DNA of 64,000 bases from Paracnuella aquatica (GTDB taxonomy: Bacteria > Bacteroidota > Bacteroidia > Chitinophagales > Chitinophagaceae), in the NCBI RefSeq assembly GCF_003332885.2, contig NZ_QOWJ01000005.1:124001-188000 (forward strand). Direction: 5' to 3'. The notes beneath the pieces are model-generated. The model saw nothing but the letters and a program-made list of their open reading frames with translations, had not been told where the DNA came from and did no database searches. The position numbers and the translations under genes are program-made. Positions within the stretch are counted from its first letter, which is position 1. The number at the start of each line of letters is the position of its first letter. Positions 1-9,223 of this stretch are shown here, in pieces.

Positions 1-340
1 CTCGGCCGCCACCAAAAAAGGAACCGAACATGTCTTCGCCGAAGATGTCGCCAAACTGGCTGAAGATGTCGTCCATGTTCATGCCGCCGGGGTGGAAACC
101 ACCGCGGCCATTGCCGCCCAGGCCGGCGTGGCCGTAGCGGTCGTACTGGGCTTTTTTATCGGCATCGCTCAGCACTTCGTAGGCTTCTGCCGCCTCTTTA
201 AACTTTTCCTCGGCTGCTTTATCGCCCGGGTTACGGTCGGGGTGGTATTGCATGGCCACCTTGCGGTACGATTTCTTGATTTCGTCCGCAGAGGCGTTTT
301 TGGCTACGCCCAGTACTTCGTAATAATCTCTTTTCGACAT
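1..340 (-). CDS. dnaJ: Chaperone DnaJ, N-terminal part (cut by window edge)
   Basis: Hsp40 co-chaperone that stimulates the ATPase of DnaK and delivers unfolded clients. The visible 113 residues begin [12 protein letters not shown] and form a complete J domain with the HPD motif in [10 protein letters not shown], which contacts DnaK. The Gly/Phe-rich linker (GGNGRGGF, then FGSFFGGGR) follows. The zinc-finger and C-terminal substrate domains lie beyond base 1. It sits 158 bases downstream of grpE on the same strand, so the two probably form one heat-shock transcription unit. Confidence 0.97.
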   Translation of the reverse strand, partial: MSKRDYYEVLGVAKNASADEIKKSYRKVAMQYHPDRNPGDKAAEEKFKEAAEAYEVLSDADKKAQYDRYGHAGLGGNGRGGFHPGGMNMDDIFSQFGDIFGEDMFGSFFGGGR

Positions 341-498
341 TGGGTTGTTTTCCTAATTATTTGTTCGGGGGTTGGACCCGAACGGTGCAGTGTGCGACGC
401 AACAGGTGCCGACCGGAGCGGTGTAGGCGGCTACATCATCACTGCTTTCTTTTAAAGAACTGCTTTATTTTGCCAAAGCCTGTGGCCGGGCCACTCCT

Positions 499-1056
499 TC
501 AGCGGCCTACCACCACTTTGGCGTGGCGAATGATTTTGTCGTTCAGGTAATAGCCTTTGATGATCTCGTCCACCACTTTGCCGCGGTGCTCATCGCCGGC
601 TTCAATTTCGGTGATGGCCTCGTGCAGGTCGGCATCAAACTCCTGACCCTTGGCTTCCATGGGGCGCAGGCCGCGGCCGGCCAGGTTTTGGCGCAGCTTG
701 GCAAATACCAGCTGGATGCCTTCTTTGATCTGGGCCAAATCGTCGGTTTTTTCCATTTGGATCATGGCGCGGTCGCTGTCGTCGAGTACATCGAGCAGGC
801 CGCTGATCACGTCTTTGCCGGCGGTTTGCATCAGTTCGATGCGCTCCTTGGCGGTGCGGCGGCGGTAGTTGTCGAACTCTGCGGCCTGGCGCAGGTATTT
901 ATCTTTTAGTTCGGCCACCTGGGCCTTGAGGGCCTCCAGCTCCGAAGTCTCGTTTTCGGTTTGCGTTGTTTCCTCGCCGGCAGCATCATTCAGTTCCTGA
1001 TCCTGCACGTTTTCTGGTCCGTTGGTGGGTTGTTCCTGAAATTCCTGTTGCTTCAT
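499..1056 (-). CDS. grpE: Nucleotide exchange factor GrpE
   Basis: Releases ADP from DnaK in the DnaK-DnaJ-GrpE cycle. The protein is 185 residues from the start MKQQEFQEQ. An acidic, Gln/Glu-rich N-terminus is followed by a long coiled coil (about residues 45-110) and the C-terminal beta domain with the family pattern GKVVDEIIKGYYLNDKII. An in-frame ATG lies eight codons upstream at 1080, but a TACCTTTG promoter element at 1078-1085 would place the transcript start after it, so 1056 is preferred. dnaJ follows on the same strand. Confidence 0.96.
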   Translation of the reverse strand: MKQQEFQEQPTNGPENVQDQELNDAAGEETTQTENETSELEALKAQVAELKDKYLRQAAEFDNYRRRTAKERIELMQTAGKDVISGLLDVLDDSDRAMIQMEKTDDLAQIKEGIQLVFAKLRQNLAGRGLRPMEAKGQEFDADLHEAITEIEAGDEHRGKVVDEIIKGYYLNDKIIRHAKVVVGR

Positions 1057-1077
1057 ATCGTAACAAAAAATTGTGTG

Positions 1078-1085
1078 CAAAGGTA
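1078..1085 (-). promoter_or_regulatory. -7 promoter element of grpE-dnaJ
   Basis: TACCTTTG read on the minus strand fits the Bacteroidota -7 consensus TAnnTTTG. It ends 21 bases before the grpE ATG at 1056, giving a leader of roughly 15 bases. Confidence 0.6.
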
Positions 1086-1159
1086 GCGGTCAAATGCATT
1101 GCCAATGCCGGTTTTCGGGACAAATTGTCGCCTCGGGGCATAGCTTAACGAAACATTTG

Positions 1160-1305
1160 GCACATAGGGTTGGAACCACGGAGACACAACGGCACGGAGT
1201 GACACGGTAAATTTTTGAGTTGGTTTTAAAGATTATCACCGATACTGGTACGAAGAAATAAAACCGTGTTACTTCCTGTACACCCTGCCTCCGTGGTTCA
1301 AATCA
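1160..1305. repeat. Inverted word-repeat, ACGGAGACAC type
   Basis: The gap between grpE and the methyltransferase has a left arm near 1175-1205 (AACCACGGAGACACAACGG and a diverged ACGGAGTGACACGG) and a shorter complementary arm near 1290-1301 (CCTCCGTGGTTC). A single-armed relative (GAACCACGAAGACACAAAGG) occurs near 33291. Confidence 0.5.
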
Positions 1306-1346
1306 GGTGTTCAGAAAAATACTGGCGGTTCGCTTTCTGCACCGGT

Positions 1347-1354
1347 TACCTTTG
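1347..1354 (+). promoter_or_regulatory. -7 element, predicted leaderless promoter
   Basis: TACCTTTG ends 7 bases before the ATG at 1362. Initiation 5-8 bases downstream of the element would start the mRNA at or next to the start codon. Confidence 0.6.
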
Positions 1355-1361
1355 CAGCCTT

Positions 1362-2534
1362 ATGGCTACGGTTCATTTAAAAAGAAAGATCGCCCCGCGG
1401 GTTGCCAATGGGCATCCCTGGATTTTTGCAAACGAGGTAGAGAAAGTGGAAGGCGACCCCGAGCCGGGCTCGGTGGTGCCGGTGTTGTACCACGATGGCA
1501 AGTTTGCCGGGCAGGGTTATTTCAATGCGCAATCGCAGATCATGGTGCGGCTGCTGACCCGCGACCGCAAAGAAGTAGTGAACGAGGATTTTTTCCTGAA
1601 CAAGATCAGGGAGTGCTGGGCCTACCGCCAGCAACTGGGCTACGTGGAAAACTGCCGCCTGGTGTTTGGCGAAGCCGACGGCCTGCCGCAGCTGATCATC
1701 GATAAGTTCAACGATTATTTTGTCATTCAGTCGCTGGCGCTGGGCATCGACCAGTGGAAACCGGCCATTGTAAAGGCTTTGAATACCGTATTTCAACCCA
1801 AAGGCATTTTTGAACGAAACGACGTGCCGGTGCGGGAACTGGAAGGACTGCCGCAGCAAAAAGGCTTTCTTTCGGCGCCGTTCGATACCAAAATCATCAT
1901 CAACGAAAACGGGCTCAAGTTTCATGTGGATATTGAAAATGGCCAAAAGACCGGCTATTTCCTCGACCAGCAGGACAACCGCCGCGCCATTCAGCATATT
2001 GTAAAAGGCGCCGACGTGTTGGGCGCATTTACCTATACCGGCACATTTGAAATCCATGCAGGGCACTACGGCGCTAAAAGTGTGCTGGGACTGGATATTT
2101 CGGAAAATGCGGTGCAGCAGGCTAATAAAAATGCGGCGCTGAACGGACTGCAGGATACCGTGAAATTTGAGACAGCCAACGCTTTTGACGTGCTGAAACA
2201 GTGGGGCAAGGACGGCCGCCAGTACGATGTGGTGATGCTCGATCCGCCGGCATTTACAAAAAGCCGCGCAAACATCCAGAAGGCCATTACGGGTTATAAA
2301 GAAATCAATTTGCGGGGTATGAAACTGGTGAAAAAAGGCGGTTTCCTCGTTACCTCATCATGCACCAACCTGGTGAATGCGGAGCTGTTTTTACAGATTA
2401 TTGATATGGCTGCTAAAGATGCCCGCCGGCCTATCAGGCAGGTAACGTTTCAAAACCAGTCGGCCGACCACCCCATTATCTGGGGCATGGAAAACACGCA
2501 CTACCTGAAGTTTTTGATTGTGCAGGTGGGGTAG
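1362..2534 (+). CDS. Class I SAM-dependent rRNA methyltransferase, RlmI/RlmK-like
   Basis: Probable 23S rRNA 5-methylcytosine methyltransferase of the RlmI (YccW) family. The 390-residue protein has an N-terminal PUA-type RNA-binding domain (about 1-75, with HPWIFANEV), a central EEHEE-like region, and a Rossmann methyltransferase domain. The SAM site is near GAFTYTGTFEIHA. The catalytic DPPAF motif is at about 294-298 and TSSCTNLV, with Cys334, follows. The reading frame is open upstream to 1266, but the ATG at 1362 matches the family N-terminus and lies just after a TACCTTTG promoter. The exact target base is inferred from the family. Confidence 0.9.
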   Translation: MATVHLKRKIAPRVANGHPWIFANEVEKVEGDPEPGSVVPVLYHDGKFAGQGYFNAQSQIMVRLLTRDRKEVVNEDFFLNKIRECWAYRQQLGYVENCRLVFGEADGLPQLIIDKFNDYFVIQSLALGIDQWKPAIVKALNTVFQPKGIFERNDVPVRELEGLPQQKGFLSAPFDTKIIINENGLKFHVDIENGQKTGYFLDQQDNRRAIQHIVKGADVLGAFTYTGTFEIHAGHYGAKSVLGLDISENAVQQANKNAALNGLQDTVKFETANAFDVLKQWGKDGRQYDVVMLDPPAFTKSRANIQKAITGYKEINLRGMKLVKKGGFLVTSSCTNLVNAELFLQIIDMAAKDARRPIRQVTFQNQSADHPIIWGMENTHYLKFLIVQVG

Positions 2535-2559
2535 GGAGAAGTTGGGGGACGGAGGTCCG

Positions 2560-2602
2560 AAAAGACCGGAAAGTCAGGAAAGACGGAAAAGACTGGAAGG
2601 CT
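2560..2602. repeat. GGAAAGAC word-repeat arm
   Basis: A run of diverged units (AAAGACCGGAAAGTCAGGAA, then AGACGGAAAAGACTGGAAGG) downstream of the methyltransferase. It has the same vocabulary as the paired arms at 27255-27391 and 47666-47825; no facing arm is seen here. Confidence 0.5.
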
Positions 2603-2649
2603 TATTACTAAGCGAATTATTTTCGAATCGAGGGTTATAAAAACGAAAA

Positions 2650-2671
2650 GGATCGGGATTGCTCCCGATCC
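2650..2671. terminator. Hairpin between convergent genes
   Basis: A perfect 9-bp stem GGATCGGGA / TCCCGATCC with a TTGC loop. It lies between the convergent methyltransferase and the sorting-domain protein and probably terminates one or both. Confidence 0.6.
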
Positions 2672-2719
2672 TAAATTATTTCACTGGTTACCAAAGCCAG
2701 GACTAATTCCTGCTTTTCC

Positions 2720-3055
2720 TTACGAATTCTTCTGGAATTTTCCCGACTCAACCAACTTTCCGGTGCGATCGTACAACTGGTAGATGTAGATGCCCCGGTT
2801 AAAATCCGACAGGTTGATGGTGGTTTTTTGGGACAAATTTGCAGACTCATACATCTTTTTGCCCAGAAAACTAAACACCTGGATGGAGTAGCCCCGTTCG
2901 TATTCTTTTTGAAAATCAAAAGTTACAAAACTGGTGGCCGGGTTGGGATAAAAGCGCACAATGGGGGAGGGTGCAGCGGCACCTTCCCGCGGCTGTGCCG
3001 GGGTTTGGGTGGTAATCAGTAGAATAAAGGACAGTATAGGTAAAATTCTCTTCAA
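2720..3055 (-). CDS. Minimal secreted protein made of a type IX sorting domain
   Basis: The 111 residues consist of a signal peptide (MKRILPILSFILLITTQTPA, cut near residue 20), a short linker, and an 80-residue Por_Secre_tail-like domain. The domain has the hallmarks RFYPNPATSFVTFDF, IQVFSFLGKKMYE, LSDFNRGIYIYQL and a terminal basic GKLVESGKFQK. Such domains normally direct large cargo through the type IX secretion system and are then removed. Here no cargo is attached. It may be a remnant of a longer protein, or a genuine small secreted product. Confidence 0.8.
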   Translation of the reverse strand: MKRILPILSFILLITTQTPAQPREGAAAPSPIVRFYPNPATSFVTFDFQKEYERGYSIQVFSFLGKKMYESANLSQKTTINLSDFNRGIYIYQLYDRTGKLVESGKFQKNS

Positions 3056-3139
3056 CGAACTTCCTCCTTTTTTAGTATTAGCAAAGTAAACGAATTTAAA
3101 GTTAATGCAAACTGTTTGCCGGGAAAAGAAAAGGTTTTG

Positions 3140-3619
3140 TCAAACCGAAGCTGAAATTTTTTCCAGTGCGGCTTCAATTTTTTGGAAATCGGGCTGTTCG
3201 CCGGCGTTTTCCAGCACTTCGGCATGCTGCAAAATGCCTGCCGCATCTAAAACAAATGCAGCACGTTTGGCCACGCCACGCAACTCCATCACAAATTCGG
3301 GGTACAATGCGCCGTAGACGGCGGATACTTCTTTGTTGAAATCGCTCAACAAATCAAAATTCAACGACTGGTCTTCCTTAAATTTTGCAAGGGTAAATGG
3401 AGAATCTACTGAAATGCCCAGTACTGTTGCGTCCAGCTCATTGAAGCGGGCAATATTATCGCGGACATGGCACAACTCGGCTGTGCACACCGAGGTAAAC
3501 GCCATTGGGAAAAACAACAACACCACGTTTTGCCCACGCAGCTCTGATAGTGTAACTTTTTGTTTTGCGGTATTGAATAAAGAAAAATCGGGTGCTTGCT
3601 GGCCAATAACTGCTGCCAT
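3140..3619 (-). CDS. Peroxiredoxin (BCP/AhpE-like)
   Basis: Thiol peroxidase of 159 residues with the AhpC/TSA thioredoxin fold. The peroxidatic cysteine is in FPMAFTSVCTAELC, followed five residues later by a second cysteine placed as the resolving residue of atypical 2-Cys PrxQ/BCP enzymes. The flanking PMAF also resembles AhpE. The family reduces H2O2 and organic peroxides in the cytoplasm; no signal peptide is seen. Confidence 0.92.
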   Translation of the reverse strand: MAAVIGQQAPDFSLFNTAKQKVTLSELRGQNVVLLFFPMAFTSVCTAELCHVRDNIARFNELDATVLGISVDSPFTLAKFKEDQSLNFDLLSDFNKEVSAVYGALYPEFVMELRGVAKRAAFVLDAAGILQHAEVLENAGEQPDFQKIEAALEKISASV

Positions 3620-3763
3620 CTTAAGTATGTTTTTTTAGGTAAATGCCCTGCGGAAAAAATACCTGCAGGGAAGGTAGACCTAAAAAGAACAATAGCAGCG
3701 CCTGTTTGGTTGATGGCTTTTGGGCCACAAAACCGGCAGGCACTGCTGATGGCTGGTATTTTT

Positions 3764-4789
3764 TTAAAACCGGGGGCAACGCACTGCAAACTCGGTGGAA
3801 GTTGCGCGGTCGAGAAACCCGACGTAGGAAATGCCCAATTCAAACCCGCCGCGGCCAAACGATGATGTGCGCAGTTTAGAAATATTGAGGTCGTAGGAAA
3901 GAGAAACCGAAAACGGACGATAGTCCAGTTTTACCACCGGTATAAATGCATCATTCCAGCGCAGGAATGCGCCGCCGTGCAAAGTGTAAATCGGTTTGTC
4001 TTCCTCGGGGCCAATCTTAATTCCATACAATGCACCGGCGATGATCACCTGCGCATCATTTTGCAACATATAATCGCCCTGCAGCGTGATGTAGCTGGCC
4101 GGCGTAACGCCAAAACGAACGCCTGCTGAAGCCACCCAGTTGGGATCCAGTTCCACTTGCTGCGATTGGTAAAACGAGTTTTTGGGGCGGGTAAAATGAT
4201 GATAGGCTAGGCCAACAAAAAAGTTATCGGCCGGGTTTTCGTTTAACTGCGAATTAAAACTCATGCCCACCGATGCATCCACATAAGTGTATTGCGCCCT
4301 TGGAAAAGTTTCGCCATCGCCGCGGCCCTCGTAACTTTCATTGGTGGTCATTTTTGAGCGGTCGATGCGGCGCTGCACCGGGCCAGCCATAAATCCAAGC
4401 GACAAGTAGCGGTTGTAATTTTCGCTTAAGGATTTGTGGTAGTTCAACGCCGGTTTCAGGTGTGCCGATGTCCAGCCCACGGTACCGGCTTTGTCGTATA
4501 AAATTTGTACCCCTGCGGTTACAAAATCGCTGCCTTTTACCGGCATTTTATATTCGGCGTTCAACGAGCCGGTGCGGTAAGCATTGGTCACACTGTTCCA
4601 CTGATCGCGGTACACAACCTGTGCCCGCACATCGCCTTCAAAAAGACCGGCAAGTGAAGGATTGCGCAGCAGCGGTGCTTCGAAAAACTGCGAAAAATGG
4701 ATGTCTTGCGCAGCGGCATTGCCTACCAACAACGAACCAAAAAGCAATGCGCTCAAGTGCCTCAAACCTTTTTTAAACATTCTGCTCAT
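3764..4789 (-). CDS. Type IX secretion system membrane protein, PorP/SprF family
   Basis: Outer-membrane beta-barrel protein of 341 residues. It has a signal peptide (LSALLFGSLLVGNAAAQ), then the family opening DIHFSQFFEAPLLRNPSLAGLFEGD, and alternating amphipathic strands to the C-terminus. PorP/SprF proteins are dedicated partners for secretion or anchoring of an adjacent adhesin such as SprB. The start is only 11 bases after the stop of the PKD protein, so the two are co-transcribed and probably translationally coupled. The frame is open further upstream, but only the ATG at 4789 yields a signal peptide. Confidence 0.93.
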   Translation of the reverse strand: MSRMFKKGLRHLSALLFGSLLVGNAAAQDIHFSQFFEAPLLRNPSLAGLFEGDVRAQVVYRDQWNSVTNAYRTGSLNAEYKMPVKGSDFVTAGVQILYDKAGTVGWTSAHLKPALNYHKSLSENYNRYLSLGFMAGPVQRRIDRSKMTTNESYEGRGDGETFPRAQYTYVDASVGMSFNSQLNENPADNFFVGLAYHHFTRPKNSFYQSQQVELDPNWVASAGVRFGVTPASYITLQGDYMLQNDAQVIIAGALYGIKIGPEEDKPIYTLHGGAFLRWNDAFIPVVKLDYRPFSVSLSYDLNISKLRTSSFGRGGFELGISYVGFLDRATSTEFAVRCPRF

Positions 4790-4800
4790 AGCCGTCGGTT

Positions 4801-7800
4801 TTATTGAATGAGGGCAACATTGCCTTCGATGCGAATGATTTCGCCACTGATACAATACACTTCTGCCTGGAACACATACACGTCGGGTTGCGGCCGTCCG
4901 CCTTTGTATCGACCATCCCAACCAACGGTAGCATCGTTGATGGGACATTCGCGGCGTTCAAATACCACTTCACCCCAACGGTTAAACACCCGCAGCATCC
5001 GCACCCGGTCGAGCCCTTCGCCACGCAGGTAGAATACATCGTTGGCGCCGTCGCCATTTGGTGAGAACGTATTGGGTGCAAAAACGTTTGCATCCGGGCA
5101 AATAATATTTACCTGCGTTTCCGCACTGTTATGACAATTGTTGCTGTCCAGCACATTAATGGTATAGCGGACATCGTTCTTAGGCGCAGCTATGGGTTGC
5201 GGGCAATCGGTACAACTGAGTGCTGTTGGCGGCGACCAAAAATATTTGCGTACGCTGCTGGAGTAGGTAGCCTGGAGCAACACCTGCTGGCCTGCTACAA
5301 CCGTGTACAGCGGCGGCACCGCCACCTCCGGCCTCGGGTGCACCCTGATTCGTTTGACAATCGTATCGGCACAACCATCCGGGTTGTTGGCTATGGTAGA
5401 AATGGTGAAATCACCTGCATTTGGAAACAGCAGCATACCGGGTGTTTTAACCGTAGTGGTGGAGCCGTTGGGCAATTGCCATTTCCATTGCACCTGCGTT
5501 GAATCCAAGTTGTGCAGCACACCGGCGTATGGCCTCCGTTCCCGTTCGCACATTACGGTATCACCCAGCAACTCGATGCGTGGCGTGGTGGAAATGCGGA
5601 TGGGAATTTGGGCCGAAGTGTCTTTACAGCCACTAGGTGTTTCGGTGATCAGCTGCACCATATAGTCGCCCGGTTTGTTGTAAAAATGCATCGGGCTCGA
5701 TGCAGTGGAAGTGCCGCCATCGCCAAAATCCCATTTATAAAAAACGAGACGGTCGTTGGTGCTGGTGGAGTCGATGATGCGTAGCATACCCTCATCGCAG
5801 AACAGGTTTTGGTTTACACCAAATTTTGCTTTCACGCCAATGGCATTGATCGTATCGCGGCCTTTCAATGTTAGTACGCAACCGGAGGGCTCGTACAAAA
5901 TTACGGAGGGCAGGTAGCTGCCGAAATCGCGGTAGATATGCGAAATCTTATTTGAAGAAGTGTCGATCACATTACCGTCGCCAAAGTCCCAGATAAAACG
6001 GCCGTTCATTTCTTCAAAAGCTTCCAAGTCCATACGCAGTGGGCTACATTCCGTAACCGCCACATAATTCAACTTGGCATCATTCGGGTCGCGAACCACT
6101 AAAGGCATGGTGGTGGAATCTTTACATCCGCCGGGGCTTGTAGCCACCAATTTGATGTTATAAGTGCCTTTATTAGTGTAATACGCCTGCGGGTTTTGCA
6201 GTGTGGAAGTGCCTTGTCCCAAGTTCCACAGCACCGAATTGGTGTAAGTGGAAGTGTTGGTAAACTTCGCTTCGTAAGGCGTACAGAAAGAAATAAAATT
6301 GTTGGCTTCAAAGCTGGCTTTGGGCAGGCCGGAGTAAACAAAGTTGGGTGTCACGGTCGAATCGGTACAACCCAGGTTGTTGGTCACCCAAAGGGTAACA
6401 TTGAATGTGCCAGTGTCTTTGTAAGAATAACGGGGTTCTGCAACCGTTGCAGTGCCGCCGTCGCCAAAATCCCACCTGAACTTGGCTCCGCCACCCGGCG
6501 TTGTGTTTCTGAACTGCAGCGGAGTGCCGTTAGGGCAGGTTTGTACATCGCCGGTAAATGTGGGACGCACCACCGAGGTGGTTACAAAATTCCGTTTGAT
6601 CAGGGCATCGCTACACCCACCTGCATCAGTTACTTTCAAACGAACGTTGAACGTTCCAATCGAATCGTATTGCTTAGAAAATGGTGGTTGTGTATAAACA
6701 GTGTCTGTATTATTGATGCCATACGACCATTCCCAACTTACGATGGCATTCGTGCCATCGGTTTTGGATTTATCAATGAAATTGACTGTTCGGCCGACAC
6801 AAGTAGCAGCATTTGGACTTTCAAAATCCGCTTTTGGTCCATTAACCTTCAGGTATTTAAGTTTATCCACCGAACCACGTGGACAACCAAACGAGTCGAT
6901 GATTGTCAGGCGTACATCGTAGAAGCCACTTTCTCTTAACGTAGTGGAAATTCCTTCCACAGTTGAGTTTTGCGTCTGAACATCCTGTCCATTTGTGAAG
7001 GTCCAGGTTAAGTTTCCAATACCCCTCAGGTCGGAACTTACGGGATTCAGGTTTACAGTAGCGGGTTTGCAGGCAATTAATGGATTACCCGTAAAATCAA
7101 TTGTTCTCCTACCTATTGCAACGGACTGTACTTTCGAGTGCTCGCAGTCTCCATTGGTTACTGTAATCTTTATCGAATAGGTGCCCTCTTTTGGAAAAAC
7201 ATGTTTGTGTGGCCCCACGCCACTAACCACCGGCGACCCGTCGCCGAAATCCCATTTCCAGCTTTGTGCGCCAATTGACTGATCAATGAATTCATACTCC
7301 AACAACCGGTCGCAGTTTGGAATATTGTATTTAAAATTAGCGATAGGTGGTTTGATCCGGACATATTGCGGCTTGATCAATGTATCGCCACAGCCAATCC
7401 GGTATGCAATAAGGGTAACATCAAGCCGCCCGGTATCCGAAAACTCGTATTTGGGGTTCATTTCTTTCGAACTGCCACCATCCCCAAATTGCCATAAGTA
7501 TTCTGTTGCATCTTCCGACTCGTTAATGAAATTGATTGCTGTAGAGGCGCAGGCTTCTAGTGGCGAAGCACTAAATGCAGCTTTAGGCTTGGTTCCTACC
7601 CGCACTGCATCTTTCATGGTAATGGTGTCTGTGCAACCGCTTACTGTAGTAACGATAAGCGTAACTCGGTAGCCCCTTGTTTGCGTATAAATGTGCGTGG
7701 GTTCGGCTTCGGTGCTGGTGTTGCCATCGCCAAAATCCCACAGGTAGGAAGCAATAGGTTCTACCGAGGAAATGATTGGTTTCAGCTTGGCCTCGTAAGG

Positions 7801-9159
7801 AATACAACCGTTTTGGGGCAGATTGGCAAATTGCACCCGAGGTTTATTGATGCGCACATAGTTTCGTTTTTTCAAAGTCGATACGCAGCCCAACGAGCTG
7901 GTGGCAGTGAGGGTCACGTCATAGCTTCCTAGGCTTGTGTACGTATGGCTGGGACTGGCCGCAGTTGAAAACGTACTATCACCAAATTCCCAGAAATATG
8001 AGGCAGCACCGGTAGTATTGTTGGTAAAAGTGGCAGTAAATGGGGCAAAACATTTTGCTGTGTCATTCGTAGTAAACGAAATAGTAGGCGGTGCCGAAAC
8101 ATTGATGGTTTTAGTAAGCGTATCGTTACATACGCCGAAGGAGTTGATCAACCTTATTTGTACAGGGCCCGCAGTGTTGAACACTTTCTGCGGGTTGGCT
8201 GCTGTGCTGGTGGAGCCGTCCGGGAAAAGCCATTGCGATGAGGTAGGCATTGGCCGTGAATTATTCAACAGTACCGCCGTTCCACCCGGGCAAATGCTAT
8301 CCTTTAACTGAAAATCGGTATTAAATCCCCCCAATATTACCGCTCCTTTCTTGGTTAGTGTGTCGAAGCAGCCTTCGCTACTGCTCACTACCAATTGCAC
8401 ATTAAATGTGTCATTCGTAGTATAGGTGTGCGATGGGTTTCTGTCACTGCTGGTGCTGCCGTCGCCGAATAGCCAGTTATAGGTAAGTGTGCCGGGGCCG
8501 GTGCTCCGGTTGGAAAAACTCACCGTGGCGGGCGCCGTACAAACGGTTGGTTGGGCGTTGGTAAAATCGGGTTTTACACCAGGCGAAACATTCACAAATT
8601 TCGGTTTCAGGACGAGGCCCGAGCAGCCTTTGTCGTCGGTTACTTTGAGGGTAACGGCAAAATCGCCAGTGCCGCGGTACACATGCAGCGGATTTTTTTC
8701 ATTGATCAAATTACCATCGCCCAAATCCCAGGCCCATTGCACAATGCGGTTACTGGTATCGGCAACCGAGGAGTCTCGCAACTGCACCCGCACCGGGCTA
8801 CAACCCGATACTACCTCAGCGTAGAAATTTGCTTTGGGATTGTCAAAAATATTGACATGCTCCACCTTGGTCATGGTGTCCTTCAACCCTGCTGCATTGG
8901 TAACAATAAGGGTGATGGTGTATTTACCCGCCTTTAAATACGAAGTGGCGGGGTTTTTCAGCGTCGACGTATTGCCGTTGCCAAAATCCCAAAGCCAGGC
9001 GGTGGGGTTGCCAAACGAAAGGTCTTGAAAGGAGATTACTGCTGGCGCACAGCCAGTCGTCTTATCGGTACGGAAATTAGCGGCAAGTTGCTGCGAGTGG
9101 GCCGTAAACGCCCCCAGTATGCTCAGCAGCAGCATGGCTATTAGCTTGTTTGTTTTCAA
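4801..9159 (-). CDS. Giant PKD-repeat surface protein with T9SS type B sorting domain
   Basis: A 1452-residue secreted protein. A signal peptide (KLIAMLLLSILGAFTAHSQ) is followed by about 15 PKD-like modules of roughly 80 residues, each marked by a W-x-F/L-G-D/N-G motif (WLWDFGNGNTST first, then WAWDLGDGN, YLWDFGDGNTST, FRWDFGDGGTAT and WKWQLPNGSTTT last). The CHU_C type B sorting domain closes it, with ANVFAPNTFSPNGDGANDVF and VFNRWGEVVFER. PKD arrays are extended, Cys-bearing stalks found in gliding adhesins such as SprB. With the PorP/SprF gene directly behind, a gliding or attachment adhesin is the best reading. The ligand cannot be told. Confidence 0.95.
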   Translation of the reverse strand: MKTNKLIAMLLLSILGAFTAHSQQLAANFRTDKTTGCAPAVISFQDLSFGNPTAWLWDFGNGNTSTLKNPATSYLKAGKYTITLIVTNAAGLKDTMTKVEHVNIFDNPKANFYAEVVSGCSPVRVQLRDSSVADTSNRIVQWAWDLGDGNLINEKNPLHVYRGTGDFAVTLKVTDDKGCSGLVLKPKFVNVSPGVKPDFTNAQPTVCTAPATVSFSNRSTGPGTLTYNWLFGDGSTSSDRNPSHTYTTNDTFNVQLVVSSSEGCFDTLTKKGAVILGGFNTDFQLKDSICPGGTAVLLNNSRPMPTSSQWLFPDGSTSTAANPQKVFNTAGPVQIRLINSFGVCNDTLTKTINVSAPPTISFTTNDTAKCFAPFTATFTNNTTGAASYFWEFGDSTFSTAASPSHTYTSLGSYDVTLTATSSLGCVSTLKKRNYVRINKPRVQFANLPQNGCIPYEAKLKPIISSVEPIASYLWDFGDGNTSTEAEPTHIYTQTRGYRVTLIVTTVSGCTDTITMKDAVRVGTKPKAAFSASPLEACASTAINFINESEDATEYLWQFGDGGSSKEMNPKYEFSDTGRLDVTLIAYRIGCGDTLIKPQYVRIKPPIANFKYNIPNCDRLLEYEFIDQSIGAQSWKWDFGDGSPVVSGVGPHKHVFPKEGTYSIKITVTNGDCEHSKVQSVAIGRRTIDFTGNPLIACKPATVNLNPVSSDLRGIGNLTWTFTNGQDVQTQNSTVEGISTTLRESGFYDVRLTIIDSFGCPRGSVDKLKYLKVNGPKADFESPNAATCVGRTVNFIDKSKTDGTNAIVSWEWSYGINNTDTVYTQPPFSKQYDSIGTFNVRLKVTDAGGCSDALIKRNFVTTSVVRPTFTGDVQTCPNGTPLQFRNTTPGGGAKFRWDFGDGGTATVAEPRYSYKDTGTFNVTLWVTNNLGCTDSTVTPNFVYSGLPKASFEANNFISFCTPYEAKFTNTSTYTNSVLWNLGQGTSTLQNPQAYYTNKGTYNIKLVATSPGGCKDSTTMPLVVRDPNDAKLNYVAVTECSPLRMDLEAFEEMNGRFIWDFGDGNVIDTSSNKISHIYRDFGSYLPSVILYEPSGCVLTLKGRDTINAIGVKAKFGVNQNLFCDEGMLRIIDSTSTNDRLVFYKWDFGDGGTSTASSPMHFYNKPGDYMVQLITETPSGCKDTSAQIPIRISTTPRIELLGDTVMCERERRPYAGVLHNLDSTQVQWKWQLPNGSTTTVKTPGMLLFPNAGDFTISTIANNPDGCADTIVKRIRVHPRPEVAVPPLYTVVAGQQVLLQATYSSSVRKYFWSPPTALSCTDCPQPIAAPKNDVRYTINVLDSNNCHNSAETQVNIICPDANVFAPNTFSPNGDGANDVFYLRGEGLDRVRMLRVFNRWGEVVFERRECPINDATVGWDGRYKGGRPQPDVYVFQAEVYCISGEIIRIEGNVALIQ

Positions 9160-9223
9160 TTTCAGGTGTTTTCTCTAGCGGCGGTTTTGTCTGTTTGGGC
9201 CAATTAGCCCGGGCAAACATTTC

